DNA of 64,000 bases from Micromonospora ureilytica (GCF_015751765.1 NZ_JADOTX010000001.1:1798001-1862000); one strand, 5' to 3'. Numbered from the stretch's first letter, positions 1-9,526 are shown. Translations and numbers: made by a program. Notes: generated by a model from the sequence alone, not told the origin.

Positions 1-2
1 TG

Positions 3-1016
3 TCCAACAGGTACGGCAACCAACCGCTGCGACTGACCGGTGCCACAGTGGGGCGTCCGATCTCCGGGGCGGCGGTGCGACCCGGCACCCTGCTTCCGGT
101 CACCTTCGAACGACGACTGTCGACCACCGTGCCGGCCGGCGCCGAGGCCACCTCCGATCCGGTGCGCCTGCCCGTCCGGGCGCTGGAGGCGTTGACCGTC
201 ACGCTGTACTTCGCCGGTCCCACCGGCCCGGCGACCTTCCACCAGGGCGGGCTCACCAGCACGTACCGCTCCACGGGTGATCACCGCTTCGATCACCGCG
301 CTGCCGCGTTCACCGGCGAGACCAGCCAGTCCTGGTATCACCTCGCCGGCGTGGACGTCGCCGGGTCACCGCGCACCCGCGGCACTGTGGTGACGTTCGG
401 CGACTCGCAGACCGACGGCTACGGTTCCACGCCCGGCGCCGACAACCGTTACCCGGACCAGTTGGCCGAGCGCCTGGTCGCCACCGGCCGCCCGCTGGCC
501 GTCGCCAACGCCGGTATCAGCGGCAACAAGCTGCTCGCCGACTCACCGTGTTACGGCGAGCAGGGCGTCACCCGGTTCCGGCGCGACGCGCTCGGGCTGC
601 CGGGCGTACGGGTCGCCGTGGTTCTGATCGGCATCAACGACATCGGTGGCGGTGGCTACCCGGACTTCGGCTGCGGCGCCTCACCCGTGGTGACCGCCGC
701 CCAGCTCATCGACGGTCACCGGGCGCTGATCCGGGCCGCACGAGCCGACCGGGTCGCCGTCGTCGGCGTCACGATGCCGCCGATGAAGAACGCCGTCGGC
801 TACGACACCGCGCAGAACGAGATGCTCCGTGATGAGGTGAACCGTTGGATCCGCGGCGGCGGCGAGTACGACGCCGTCGTCGACCTCGACCGGATTCTCG
901 CTGATCCGACCGACCCGGACGCCCTGCGGCCCGCGTACGATCACGGCGACCACCTGCACCTCAACGACGCCGGGGCGACCGTCGCGGCTGCCGCCGTCGC
1001 CGCGCGGATCCGCTGA
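3..1016 (+). CDS. SGNH/GDSL-family esterase, 5' truncated by window edge
   Basis: The reading frame is open from the first bases of the window, and the residues before the first in-frame start (LRLTGATVG) already look like the beta-sandwich module that precedes the hydrolase domain in actinomycete GDSL esterases. The true start therefore lies outside the window. The catalytic domain shows the SGNH blocks in order: GDSQTDG (nucleophile Ser near base 404), the Gly block AGISGN, GINDIGG (block III Asn) and DHLHLND near base 950 (catalytic Asp and His). It is expected to hydrolyse ester bonds in lipids or acetylated polysaccharide and is probably secreted, but the signal peptide cannot be seen. 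The substrate is not predictable. It ends 128 bases before the next gene. Confidence 0.85.
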   Translation, partial: SNRYGNQPLRLTGATVGRPISGAAVRPGTLLPVTFERRLSTTVPAGAEATSDPVRLPVRALEALTVTLYFAGPTGPATFHQGGLTSTYRSTGDHRFDHRAAAFTGETSQSWYHLAGVDVAGSPRTRGTVVTFGDSQTDGYGSTPGADNRYPDQLAERLVATGRPLAVANAGISGNKLLADSPCYGEQGVTRFRRDALGLPGVRVAVVLIGINDIGGGGYPDFGCGASPVVTAAQLIDGHRALIRAARADRVAVVGVTMPPMKNAVGYDTAQNEMLRDEVNRWIRGGGEYDAVVDLDRILADPTDPDALRPAYDHGDHLHLNDAGATVAAAAVAARIR

Positions 1017-1144
1017 GAACACGCCGTCAGAAAGTTCGGCGAACGTGTCGAGGACTGTCGCGCCGGCTTCGACCATGGGTAGAGGGCCGGGGATACCCGG
1101 TCCCGCCGACGAGCCGACACGGGCACGGACCGAGGAGTGGATCG

Positions 1145-1747
1145 ATGACGAAGGTGACGACCGGGGCGACGATGTCGTTGGACGGCTACATCGCGGACGC
1201 GTCCCACGGTGGCTTCGAGTACCTCTTCCAGTGGTACGAGAACGGCGACGTCGAGACGCCGACGGCCGACCCCGAGTTGACCTTTCGGACCTCCGCCACG
1301 AGCGCCCGGCATCTGCGGGCTCTCACCGAGCGGACCGGCGCGCTCGTCGTCGGCCGGCGGCTGTTCGACATCACCAGCGGGTGGGGTGGCCGGCATCCCT
1401 TGGACGTACCTGTCGTGGTTGTCACGCACAGCGTGCCGGAGGGCTGGGCGCCCGAGAATGACTCGTTCGTCTTCGTCACCGACGGCATCGAGAGCGCCAT
1501 CGCCCGGGCGAAGGCGATCGCCGGCGACAAGGAGGTCGGTGTCAACGGCGGCACCATCGCCGCCCAGGTCGTCGAGGCCGGCCTGCTCGACGAGGTGCAC
1601 GTCGACCTCGTCCCGGTCCTGCTCGGTTCCGGCATCCCGCTCTTCGCCGACCTGAAGATCGCGCCACTTCAGCTGGACGGCCCGTTCAGCGTCGTCGAGG
1701 GCGACGGCGTCACCCACCTGGCCTACCGGGTACGCCCAGCGGCCTGA
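1145..1747 (+). CDS. Dihydrofolate reductase-family (RibD C-terminal-like) protein
   Basis: A protein of 200 residues with the RibD-C/DHFR-like fold. The N-terminal strand reads TTGATMSLDGYIAD, then LVVGRRLFD, then a glycine-rich NADPH-binding segment VGVNGGTIAAQVVEAGLLDE and the typical VPVLLGSGIPLF stretch. The family reduces small substrates with NADPH, but most actinomycete members have no assigned reaction. A GAGGAG ribosome site lies 7-8 bases before the ATG. It stands alone between the esterase and the cellulase. A second, distant paralogue lies at 12029-12583. Family assignment is solid; the function is not known. Confidence 0.88.
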   Translation: MTKVTTGATMSLDGYIADASHGGFEYLFQWYENGDVETPTADPELTFRTSATSARHLRALTERTGALVVGRRLFDITSGWGGRHPLDVPVVVVTHSVPEGWAPENDSFVFVTDGIESAIARAKAIAGDKEVGVNGGTIAAQVVEAGLLDEVHVDLVPVLLGSGIPLFADLKIAPLQLDGPFSVVEGDGVTHLAYRVRPAA

Positions 1748-1795
1748 ACGCCTCGGGGGCCGGCCCGGGCAGGGTCGGTCCCCGTTACGTCCGCC

Positions 1796-1824
1796 TTGCC
1801 GGCATAGGCATTGATCGATATTGT
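1796..1824 (+). promoter_or_regulatory. Candidate sigma-70-type promoter of the cellulase gene
   Basis: TTGCCG at 1796-1801 and TATTGT at 1819-1824 are separated by 17 bases. Transcription would start near 1831 and leave a leader of about 50 bases before the cellulase ATG. This is pattern matching only. Confidence 0.4.
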
Positions 1825-1881
1825 GCGCGAAAGGCGCCGCCCCGCCTCAGGCCACCACCGTCGATCCGAAGCGGGTTCCGC

Positions 1882-3249
1882 ATGCGCACACTGAGACTCG
1901 TCACGACCCTGGCCGTCGCCGGCCTGCTCGCCGGTGGGGTGGCCCTGGTCGCCGCCACACCGGCCAGCGCGGCGACCGCCGTGTTCTCCGTGACGAACAA
2001 CTGGGGCAATGGCTACCAGGGGCAGGTCACCGTCACCAACGACACCTCCGCACAGATCACCAGCTGGCGGGTCGAGTTCGACCTGCCGTCCTCCTCGACC
2101 GTCAGCCAGTCGTGGAACGCGCAACAGACCACCTCGGGCAGCCACTACACGTTCGCCAACGTGTCCTGGAACGGCACCCTCGCCGCCGGCGCCTCCACCT
2201 CGTTCGGCTTCCTCGTCAACGGCACCGGCACCCCGGTCAACTGCACAGTGAACGGCGCGGCCTGCGCCGGCGGCCCGCCCCCGACCACGCCCCCGCCGAC
2301 CACGCCGCCGCCGACCACGCCGCCGCCGACCACCCCGCCGCCCACCACGGGTACGCCCGTCGAGCGGCACGGGCAACTGCGGGTCTGTGGCACCACGATG
2401 TGCGACAGGTCCGGCGCCCGGGTGCAGCTGCGCGGAATCAGCAGCATGTGGCTCAACTGGGAGACCGCCCCGTACGCCGAGAACCTCTCCGCGTTGACCT
2501 GGATGCGGGACAACTGGAACCTCCAGGTGATCCGCGCGGCCATGGGCGTGGAGCCGGCGGGGGCGTACCTCAGTGACCCGGCCAAGGCGCGCGCGCAGGT
2601 GGAAACCATCATCAACAACGCGGTCACCGCAGGGGTGTACGTGATCGTCGACTGGCACGCGCACGAGGCGCAGAACAACCAGTCCCAGGCGGTGGCGTTC
2701 TTCGGTGACCTGGCCCGTCGGTACGGCAACCTGCCCAACGTCATCTGGGAGCCCTACAACGAGCCGCTGCAGGTCAGCTGGACCAACGTCATCAAGCCGT
2801 ACCACCAGGCGGTGGTGTCCGCGATCCGCGCCGCCGACCCGGACAACATCATCGTGCTCGGCACCCCGACCTGGTCACAGGACGTGGACGTCGCGGCGGC
2901 CAGCCCGGTCACCGGCACCAACCTGATGTACACGCTGCACTTCTACTCCTGCACGCACGGGGCGTCGCTGCGCGCCAAGGGCGACGCGGCGATCCGCGCG
3001 GGTCTGGCGCTGTTCGTCACCGAGTGGGGCGCCAGTAACGCCGATGGTGGCCTCGACGGCCGGGCCTGCCTGCCGGAGGCGCAGTCCTGGATCGACTGGA
3101 TGAAAGCCAACGGCATCTCCTGGACGGCCTGGAAGCTCGACGTCGGCACCGACACCACGAATCTGCTCAGCCCGGGAGCGCCGGTGACCGGCGGGTGGAC
3201 CAACTACCTGCACGGCCACGCGCCGTTCGTGGTGACGAACATGAGGTGA
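1882..3249 (+). CDS. Secreted cellulase: CBM2 + Pro/Thr linker + GH5 catalytic domain
   Basis: A protein of 455 residues. Residues 1-33 are a Sec signal peptide ending in TPASAATA. Residues about 34-130 form a family 2 carbohydrate-binding module (NNWGNGYQGQ, SWNGTLAAGAS). A linker of repeated PPPTT units follows, encoded by near-identical 15-base repeats around 2277-2350. The rest is a glycoside hydrolase family 5 domain with acid/base Glu294 in EPYNEP and nucleophile Glu381 in FVTEWG; WHAHE also fits GH5. It should cut beta-1,4-glucan outside the cell as an endoglucanase. The module order is the reverse of many actinomycete cellulases, which carry CBM2 at the C terminus. The gene is monocistronic, with a candidate promoter at 1796-1824. 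Confidence 0.95.
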   Translation: MRTLRLVTTLAVAGLLAGGVALVAATPASAATAVFSVTNNWGNGYQGQVTVTNDTSAQITSWRVEFDLPSSSTVSQSWNAQQTTSGSHYTFANVSWNGTLAAGASTSFGFLVNGTGTPVNCTVNGAACAGGPPPTTPPPTTPPPTTPPPTTPPPTTGTPVERHGQLRVCGTTMCDRSGARVQLRGISSMWLNWETAPYAENLSALTWMRDNWNLQVIRAAMGVEPAGAYLSDPAKARAQVETIINNAVTAGVYVIVDWHAHEAQNNQSQAVAFFGDLARRYGNLPNVIWEPYNEPLQVSWTNVIKPYHQAVVSAIRAADPDNIIVLGTPTWSQDVDVAAASPVTGTNLMYTLHFYSCTHGASLRAKGDAAIRAGLALFVTEWGASNADGGLDGRACLPEAQSWIDWMKANGISWTAWKLDVGTDTTNLLSPGAPVTGGWTNYLHGHAPFVVTNMR

Positions 3250-3271
3250 CCGCGGCCGCGCCACGGTCACC
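3245..3271. terminator. Inverted repeat between convergent genes
   Basis: GGTGACCG (3245-3252) and CGGTCACC (3264-3271) form an 8-bp stem overlapping the cellulase stop. It sits just before the end of the convergent regulator gene, so it may act in both directions. There is no T tract, as is usual in this GC range. Confidence 0.45.
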
Positions 3272-3279
3272 GTCGAGGG

Positions 3280-4224
3280 TCAGGGGGTGAAGGCCCGCCG
3301 GTACGCGGTAGGGGTGGTCGCGAAGGCCCGCTGGAAATGCGCACGGAGGTTGGTCGCCGTGCCCAGACCGGTGCGCCGAGCGACCTCGTCAACGGTGATC
3401 CCGCCGTCCTCGAGCAGGGTGCAGGCTGCGCGTAGCCGTTGCTGGATCAGCCAGGCTCGTGGGCTCGTCCGGAACCGACTCCGAAAGGCACGGTGCAGCG
3501 AACGGCTGGACATCACACCCTGCCGGGCAAGGTCCGCGACGGTGATCGGGCGGTGCAGGTTGTTGCTCGCCCACGCGGTGAGCGTGGCCAGTTCGTCGTC
3601 CTCACCCGGGATGCCGACCGGGATGAACTGGGCCTGACCGCCGGCTCGGTGCAGTGGTGTGACCATGTGGCGGGCCCGTTGGATGGCGACGGCCTGCCCG
3701 TGGTCGCGGCCGACGAGGTAGAGGCACATGTCGAGGCCGGCGGCGAGTCCGGCGCTGGTGAGCACCTCACCTTCGTCGATGTACAGCGCGTTCGCGTCCA
3801 CGAGCACCAGCGGGTGCTCGTGGGCGAGCGCGTCGGCGTGCGCCCAGTGGGTCGTCGCGCGGCGGCCGTCGAGCAGACCGGCCTGGGCCAGCGCGAAGGC
3901 ACCGGTGCAGATCGACGCGATGCGGGCGCCACGACGGTGTGCCTGCCGCAGCGCCTGGAGAGCACGCGCCGGTGCCGGCCCACGGCGGAATCCGGGCACG
4001 ATCACCGTGTCGGCATCGTCGAGCGCGTCAAGCGCGGCGGCGACTGTCAGCTCCAGGCCGCCGGTGGTGGTGGTGACCGAACCACCGTCCAGTGCGCACA
4101 CCGTCATCGCGTACCGGCCGTGGCCCTCGTGGCCGAAGACCTGCGTCGCGATGGTCAGATCGAAGGCGACGACTCTGGGGAGGGCGAGAACGGCGACCCG
4201 GTGCGTGGCGGAACTCTTACGCAT
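3280..4224 (-). CDS. GlxA-type transcriptional regulator (DJ-1/PfpI domain + AraC HTH)
   Basis: A protein of 314 residues. The N-terminal two thirds is a DJ-1/PfpI glutaminase-like fold with the elbow motif SICTGAFALAQAGLLDGR, followed by TTHWAHADAL. The C-terminal third is an AraC-type double helix-turn-helix (ITVADLARQGVMSSRSLHRAF and VDEVARRTGLG). Proteins of this build are transcription activators or repressors that sense small molecules through the DJ-1 domain. It is transcribed away from a DJ-1-domain gene at 4278, with 53 bases between the starts. The regulator probably controls that neighbour, which itself resembles the regulator's own sensor domain. Confidence 0.92.
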   Translation of the reverse strand: MRKSSATHRVAVLALPRVVAFDLTIATQVFGHEGHGRYAMTVCALDGGSVTTTTGGLELTVAAALDALDDADTVIVPGFRRGPAPARALQALRQAHRRGARIASICTGAFALAQAGLLDGRRATTHWAHADALAHEHPLVLVDANALYIDEGEVLTSAGLAAGLDMCLYLVGRDHGQAVAIQRARHMVTPLHRAGGQAQFIPVGIPGEDDELATLTAWASNNLHRPITVADLARQGVMSSRSLHRAFRSRFRTSPRAWLIQQRLRAACTLLEDGGITVDEVARRTGLGTATNLRAHFQRAFATTPTAYRRAFTP

Positions 4225-4277
4225 GATGGCAAGGATGCCACTCGTCGCTGCCCGCTCGACGGGAGATTCTGGGCCGT

Positions 4278-4844
4278 ATGCGAATCGAGATCGTGGTGTT
4301 CGACGGCTTCGACGAACTGGACGTCTTCGGGCCGTTCGAGGTGTTGTCGATGGCCGGCTTCGACGTGGGGCTGGTCGCCGTCGAGCGGCCGGGCCTGGTC
4401 ACCAGCATGCGCGGTGTCCAACTCCAGGTCCCCGAGGTGCTGAATCAGGCCGACGGCGTGATCGTCCCGGGTGGCGGATGGCTGGACCGGGCCACCGAGG
4501 GTGCCTGGGCGCAGGCGCAGCGCGGTGTGCTTCCGGCGCGGCTGGCCGCGTTGGCGCCGACGGCGCGGTGGCTGGCGTCGGTGTGCACAGGTGCGCTGGT
4601 GCTCGCGGCCGCCGGCCTGCTGACGGGTCGGCGGGCGACCACCAACCGCAACGCGTACGACGAGTTGCGCGCCTACGACGTCACAGTCCTCGACGAGCGG
4701 GTGGTCGACGACGGTGACCGGGTCACCGCCGGCGCGCTGTCGGCCGGGCTCGATCTGGGGCTGTGGCTCACCGAACGGGAACTCGGCGCCGCCACCACCG
4801 ACCGGGTCGCCGCGTCCATCGAGTACCGGACGGCGAGTCGCTGA
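4278..4844 (+). CDS. DJ-1/PfpI family protein
   Basis: A single-domain protein of 188 residues. The fold starts IEIVVFDGFDELDVFGPFEVL, has the conserved VIVPGGGW loop and carries the nucleophile-elbow cysteine in SVCTGALVLAAAGLLTGRRATT. Relatives are isonitrile hydratase-like proteins, glyoxalases, amidases or chaperones. The reaction cannot be chosen from sequence. It is divergent from the GlxA-type regulator at 3280-4224, an arrangement that suggests one regulated unit. The last bases of the gene lie in an 18-base direct repeat that also duplicates the stop codon (4841-4880). Confidence 0.88.
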   Translation: MRIEIVVFDGFDELDVFGPFEVLSMAGFDVGLVAVERPGLVTSMRGVQLQVPEVLNQADGVIVPGGGWLDRATEGAWAQAQRGVLPARLAALAPTARWLASVCTGALVLAAAGLLTGRRATTNRNAYDELRAYDVTVLDERVVDDGDRVTAGALSAGLDLGLWLTERELGAATTDRVAASIEYRTASR

Positions 4845-4880
4845 GCAGCCCGGACAGAGTCCCTGAGCAGCCCGGACAGA
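4841..4880. repeat. 18-base direct repeat over the gene end
   Basis: CTGAGCAGCCCGGACAGA occurs at 4841-4858 and again at 4863-4880, so the tail and stop of the DJ-1-like gene are tandemly duplicated with a 22-base period. Confidence 0.9.
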
Positions 4881-4883
4881 ACG

Positions 4884-4904
4884 GGCGCGTCACCTTAACG
4901 CGCC
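4884..4904 (+). terminator. Short hairpin upstream of the ATP-grasp operon
   Basis: GGCGCGT (4884-4890) and ACGCGCC (4898-4904) form a 7-bp stem with a 7-base loop, 40 bases after the DJ-1-like gene. It is a plausible terminator. Confidence 0.45.
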
Positions 4905-4979
4905 GGAAACACCCCCGGTACCAACCCTGGGAACGCTCGTCGGACAGTCCCGACCACCGACACGCGAACCGGGGTGACC

Positions 4980-7649
4980 ATGGCCGACAACACCACGAAC
5001 GCGCCGACGTACGACGGGCCGGTGGGCCGGTCCGGCAACGGCCGGACGCTGCCCGCCCCGCGCACGAACCCGGTCCTGTCGCTGGACGACGGTGACCCGG
5101 CGGACCTGGCCACGATCGGTGTGGAGGAGGAGTTCCACGTCGTCGACCTGCACACCCGGGAGTTGGTGCCCCGCGCCGGGGAGTTGCTCGACCGGTTGCC
5201 GGCGACCTCGTTCACCGCCGAGTTGCACCGCAGCGTGGTGGAGACCAACACCGCGGTCTGTCGCACCCTGGACGAGATCCGCGCCGAGTTGACCCGGCTG
5301 CGGCAGGCGGCCGTCCAGGTCGCCGACCGGGCCGGGCTGGGCATCGTGGCGGCCGGCACGGTGCCGCTGCGCGTCGACGGCGACCCGAGCGTGACCCCCA
5401 CGTCCCGCTACCGGCGGATGGTCGACGAATACCAGCTGCTCGCCCGGGAGCAGCTGATCTGCGGAGCGCAGGTGCACGTCGGCGTCTCCGACCGGGACCT
5501 GGCGGTGGCGGTCACCCGTCGGGTCCAACCGTGGCTGCCGGTGCTGCTCGCCCTCTCCACCAGCTCGCCGTACTGGATGGGCCAGGACAGCGGCTACGCC
5601 AGCGTGCGATCGCTGGTCTGGCAACGCTGGCCCACCGCCGGCGACCCGGGCGAGGTGACCAGCGCCGCGGACCACGAGGCGCTGGTCGCCGAGCTGATCT
5701 CCTCCGAGACCATCACCGACCCCGCCATGATCTATTTCGACGTCCGGCCGTCGGCGCACGTGCCCACCGTGGAGCTGCGGATCACCGACGCCAACGCCGA
5801 CGTGGAGACCATCGTCCTGCTCACCGGCCTGTTCCGGGCGCTCGTCCGGCGGGAGGTCGCCGCCCTGCGCGCCGGGGTGGACCGCACAGCCGTGCGACCA
5901 CCGGTGCTGCGCGCCGCCGTGTGGCGGGCGGCCCGCTCCGGGCTGGAAGGCGACCTGCTCGACCTGCCCCGGTCGGCCCGACCGGTGCCGGCCGCCCAGG
6001 CGGTCCGCCGGCTGGTGACCGACCTGCGCCTGCAGTTGGAGGCGACCGGGGACTGGGAGCAGGTCAGCGAGCTGACCCGGTACGCGCTGGAACACGGCAG
6101 CTCCGCGGCGCGGCAGCGGCGGGCGTACGAGCGGCGTGGCCGGTTGGCCGACGTGGTCGACCTGCTGCTCGACGAAACCCGGGGACGGGTCCGAGGGCCG
6201 TTGCCGGGTGCGCCGACACCGCCGACGCTGCCCACGTACGCCGACGCCGGCGACGAGGTCTTCGGACCGGCCGGACCGCAGCCGGCGTACGCCCCGATGC
6301 TCGCGGCCCTGCGCCAGCTCGGCGCCGGCGCCCTGCGTCAACGCGAACACGACCGGGACGAGGAACAGCGGGCCCGGGGGGTGACGTTCAGCGTGGCCGG
6401 CGAGGCGAGCACCCGGCTCTTCCCGGTGGACCTGGTGCCCCGGGTGGTGCCCGCCGCCGACTGGCGGACCCTGCGCACCGGCCTGGTGCAACGAGCCCGC
6501 GCCCTCGACGCGTTCCTGCGCGACGTCTACGCCGACCGGGCCGTGGTGGCCGACGGCGTGGTGCCGGCGTGGGTGGTGGAGTCCTCACCCGGGCTGCGCC
6601 CGACCGGGGCGCTGATGGGCCGGCGGGGCACCCGCGCCCAGGTGTCCGGCACCGACCTCGTCCGCGACCCGGACGGCGGCTGGTACGTGCTGGAGGACAA
6701 CCTGCGGGTGCCGTCCGGGATCGGCTACGCGGTGCAGAACCGTCGGCTGACCCAGGCGGTGCTGCCGGAGCTGCCGGTGCCGGAGGATCTGCTGCCCGCC
6801 GACGAGACGCCGGCGATGCTGTACCGGGCGTTGGTCGCGGCCGCGCCCGCCGCCGCCGACGACCCCGCCGTGGTGGTGCTCAGCAGCGGCCCGGGTGATC
6901 CGGCGTGGTTCGAGCATCGGCTGCTCGCCGACGAGATGGGCGTTCCGCTGACCGAGACCAGCGACCTGCTGGTGGAGGAGGGCCGGGTTCGGTTGGTCCG
7001 CGAGGGCTGCCGCCGCGAGGTCGACGTGATCTACCTGCGGATGGATGAGGAGGCGCTGCTGCACGCGCCGGGCGCGGACGGGGTGCCGTTGGGGTGGCCG
7101 CTGCTCGCCGCCGTGCACGCCGGGCGGCTCACGCTGGCCAACGCGTTGGGCAACGGTGTCGGTGACGACAAGGCGCTGTACGCGTACGTGCCCCGGCTGA
7201 TCGAGTACTACCTGGGCGAGAAGCCGCTGTTGGGGGACGTGCCGACGTACCTGTGTGGGCTGCCCGAGCAACGGGCCGAGGTGCTGGGCCGGCTCGACGA
7301 GCTGGTGCTCAAGCCGGTCGACGGGTACGGCGGTGACCGGGTGGTGATCGGCCCCCGAGCCGAGGCGGAGGAGTTGGACGCCGTCCGGGAGCAGATCCTC
7401 GCGGCCCCGCACCGGTGGATCGCCCAGGAGATGATCGCGCTGACCACGCACCCGGTCTTCGACGGCACGGCGCTCGCTCCCCGCCACGTCGACCTGCGGG
7501 CGTTCGTGTTCCTCGGTGACACCGCCGAGGTGGCGCCGGTGGCGCTGACCCGGGTGGCGCCGGCCGGCAGCATGATCGTCAACTCGTCGCGCGGTGGCGG
7601 GTCGAAGGACACCTGGCTGCTCGGTGGAGCCGACGAACCGTCGGTGTAA
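4980..7649 (+). CDS. Fusion protein: GCS2-type carboxylate-amine ligase + circularly permuted ATP-grasp
   Basis: A protein of 889 residues. Residues about 40-400 are a glutamate-cysteine ligase family 2 (YbdK-like) domain: IGVEEEFHVVD, ELHRSVVETNT, QVHVGVSD and VELRITDANADVET. From about residue 415 to the end lies a circularly permuted ATP-grasp domain with LEDNLRVPSGIGYAVQNR, DVIYLRMDEE, NALGNGVGDDKALY and KPVDGYGGDRVV. Both halves would form amide or gamma-glutamyl bonds using ATP. I start at ATG 4980 behind GGGG; GTG 4974 in the same frame is possible. It heads an operon with an asparagine-synthase-like amidotransferase and a peptidase, which points to synthesis of a small peptide amide. 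The exact substrates are not visible. Confidence 0.9.
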   Translation: MADNTTNAPTYDGPVGRSGNGRTLPAPRTNPVLSLDDGDPADLATIGVEEEFHVVDLHTRELVPRAGELLDRLPATSFTAELHRSVVETNTAVCRTLDEIRAELTRLRQAAVQVADRAGLGIVAAGTVPLRVDGDPSVTPTSRYRRMVDEYQLLAREQLICGAQVHVGVSDRDLAVAVTRRVQPWLPVLLALSTSSPYWMGQDSGYASVRSLVWQRWPTAGDPGEVTSAADHEALVAELISSETITDPAMIYFDVRPSAHVPTVELRITDANADVETIVLLTGLFRALVRREVAALRAGVDRTAVRPPVLRAAVWRAARSGLEGDLLDLPRSARPVPAAQAVRRLVTDLRLQLEATGDWEQVSELTRYALEHGSSAARQRRAYERRGRLADVVDLLLDETRGRVRGPLPGAPTPPTLPTYADAGDEVFGPAGPQPAYAPMLAALRQLGAGALRQREHDRDEEQRARGVTFSVAGEASTRLFPVDLVPRVVPAADWRTLRTGLVQRARALDAFLRDVYADRAVVADGVVPAWVVESSPGLRPTGALMGRRGTRAQVSGTDLVRDPDGGWYVLEDNLRVPSGIGYAVQNRRLTQAVLPELPVPEDLLPADETPAMLYRALVAAAPAAADDPAVVVLSSGPGDPAWFEHRLLADEMGVPLTETSDLLVEEGRVRLVREGCRREVDVIYLRMDEEALLHAPGADGVPLGWPLLAAVHAGRLTLANALGNGVGDDKALYAYVPRLIEYYLGEKPLLGDVPTYLCGLPEQRAEVLGRLDELVLKPVDGYGGDRVVIGPRAEAEELDAVREQILAAPHRWIAQEMIALTTHPVFDGTALAPRHVDLRAFVFLGDTAEVAPVALTRVAPAGSMIVNSSRGGGSKDTWLLGGADEPSV

Positions 7650-7747
7650 CCCACGCTTGACCCACCCGTCATCGGGACGCAACCCGGTCCGCCAAGCCTG
7701 GACCGGTCAGCGGCCCCACCGGATCCAGCGGATGAGAGGTGTCTGCC

Positions 7748-9526
7748 ATGTGCGGTTTCGGAGGCGAGTTCCGCCTCGACGGGGCGCCAGCGGACCTGGC
7801 CGCCGTCGAGCGGATGCTCTCCGACCTGACCCCCCGGGGCCCGGACGGCGAGGGGCGGTGGCAGCAGGGGCCGGCGGCCCTTGTGCACCGCCGACTGCGC
7901 ATCATCGACCTGTCCGACGCGGGCGCCCAGCCGATGGTCGACCCCGAGCTGGGTCTTGCCATGGTCTTCAACGGCTGTGTCTACAACTACCGGGAGCTGC
8001 GCGACGAGCTGACCGCCGCCGGTTACTCCTTCCGGTCCACCTCGGACACCGAGGTGATCCTCAAGGCGTACCACAGGTGGGGGACGGCCTGCGTCGAGCG
8101 GTTCCACGGGATGTTCGCGTTCGCCCTGGTCGAGCTGGCCACGCACACCCTGGTGCTGGCCCGCGACCGGCTCGGCATCAAGCCGCTCTACCTGGCCGAG
8201 ACACCGGGCCGGGTGCGTTTCGCCTCGACCCTGCCGGCGTTGCTCGCCGCCGGTGACGTGAACACCGACCTCGACCCGGTGGCGCTGCACCACTACATGA
8301 GCTTCCACTCGGTGGTGCCACCGCCACGCACGATCCTCGCCGGGGTCCGCAAGCTGCCGCCGGCCACCGTGCGGGTGATCACCGCGGACGGCCGGAGCAC
8401 CGACACCACGTACTGGCGGCCGGAGTTCAACCGGGCCGCCGCCCCCGCCATGTCCGCCGACGAGTGGCAGGAACGGCTCATGGCGGCGTTGCGCACCGCC
8501 GTACGACGGCGGATGGTCGCCGACGTGCCGGTCGGCGTGCTGCTCTCCGGCGGTCTCGACTCCAGCCTGATCGTCGCCCTGCTGGCCGAGCAGGGGCAGA
8601 CCGGGCTTGCCACCTTCAGCATCGGCTTCGAGGCGGCGGCGGGGGAGAGCGGCGACGAGTTCCACTACTCCGACCGGATGGCCCGCCACTTCGACACCGA
8701 CCACCAGCAGATCCGCATCGGCGCGGAGCGGTTCGTCCCCGCCGTGCACCGGGCCATCGCGGCGATGAGCGAGCCGATGGTCAGCCACGACTGCGTCGCG
8801 TTCCACCTGCTCTCCGAGGAGGTCTCGCAGCGGATCACTGTGGTGCAGTCCGGGCAGGGCGCCGACGAGATCCTCGCCGGCTACGACTGGTACCCGCCGA
8901 TGGCGAACGTGGCCCGCGCGGACGCCGTCGAGGCGTACGCCCGGGTGTTCTTCGATCGTCGCCACGACGCGCTAGGCGGGCACCTGGCGCCCGAGTGGAT
9001 GCTCGACCACGACGCCAGCCTGGAGTTCGTCACCGCGCACTTCGGCGCGCCCGGCGCGGACACCGCGCTGGACGCGGCGCTGCGCCTGGACAGCCTGGTG
9101 ATGCTCGTCGACGACCCGGTCAAGCGGGTCGACAACATGACGATGGCCTGGGGGCTGGAGGCCCGCGTGCCGTTCCTCGACCACGAGGTGGTCGAGCTGG
9201 CCGCCGCCTGCCCACCGGCCATGAAGTTGGCGCAGGGCGGCAAAGGTGTGCTGAAGGCGGCGAGCCGGGGCATCGTCCCGGACGAGGTGATCGACCGGCC
9301 GAAGGGCTACTTTCCGGTGCCCGCCATCCGGCACCTCTCCGGCCCACTGCTCGACGACGTGCGGGACGCGCTGACCGCCCGACCGGCGCGCGAGCGGGGC
9401 CTGTTCCGCAAGGACTACCTGGAGGAGTTGCTGGACGCGCCGAACGCCCGGCGGACCACGCTGGGCTCCAACGCGCTCTGGCAGCTCGGGCTGCTGGAGC
9501 TCTGGTTGCAGCGGATCGGGGTTTAG
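7748..9526 (+). CDS. Asparagine synthase-like amidotransferase, N-acetylglutaminylglutamine amidotransferase type
   Basis: A protein of 592 residues. The start is ATG 7748 and not the in-frame GTG 7739, because class II glutamine amidotransferases need Cys directly after the initiator Met (MCGFGG); GAGAGG at 7734 is the ribosome site. The glutaminase domain spans residues 1-200 (PRGPDG, RLRIID, FNGCVYNY). The synthetase domain carries the PP-loop SGGLDSS and the later motifs GQGADEILAGYDWYP and GLEARVPFLDHE. The overall sequence best fits the branch that amidates N-acetylglutaminylglutamine, an osmoprotectant, rather than free aspartate. It lies 98 bases after the ATP-grasp fusion and directly abuts the peptidase gene. 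Confidence 0.9.
   Translation: MCGFGGEFRLDGAPADLAAVERMLSDLTPRGPDGEGRWQQGPAALVHRRLRIIDLSDAGAQPMVDPELGLAMVFNGCVYNYRELRDELTAAGYSFRSTSDTEVILKAYHRWGTACVERFHGMFAFALVELATHTLVLARDRLGIKPLYLAETPGRVRFASTLPALLAAGDVNTDLDPVALHHYMSFHSVVPPPRTILAGVRKLPPATVRVITADGRSTDTTYWRPEFNRAAAPAMSADEWQERLMAALRTAVRRRMVADVPVGVLLSGGLDSSLIVALLAEQGQTGLATFSIGFEAAAGESGDEFHYSDRMARHFDTDHQQIRIGAERFVPAVHRAIAAMSEPMVSHDCVAFHLLSEEVSQRITVVQSGQGADEILAGYDWYPPMANVARADAVEAYARVFFDRRHDALGGHLAPEWMLDHDASLEFVTAHFGAPGADTALDAALRLDSLVMLVDDPVKRVDNMTMAWGLEARVPFLDHEVVELAAACPPAMKLAQGGKGVLKAASRGIVPDEVIDRPKGYFPVPAIRHLSGPLLDDVRDALTARPARERGLFRKDYLEELLDAPNARRTTLGSNALWQLGLLELWLQRIGV

Noticed and set aside
2277..2350. Tandem array as a possible CRISPR or minisatellite
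   Set aside because: It codes the Pro/Thr linker of the cellulase, with 15-base in-frame units and no spacers.
4890..6491. Long minus-strand frame opposite the GCS2-ATP-grasp gene
   Set aside because: Same reason: antisense of a strongly recognisable gene, low-complexity composition.
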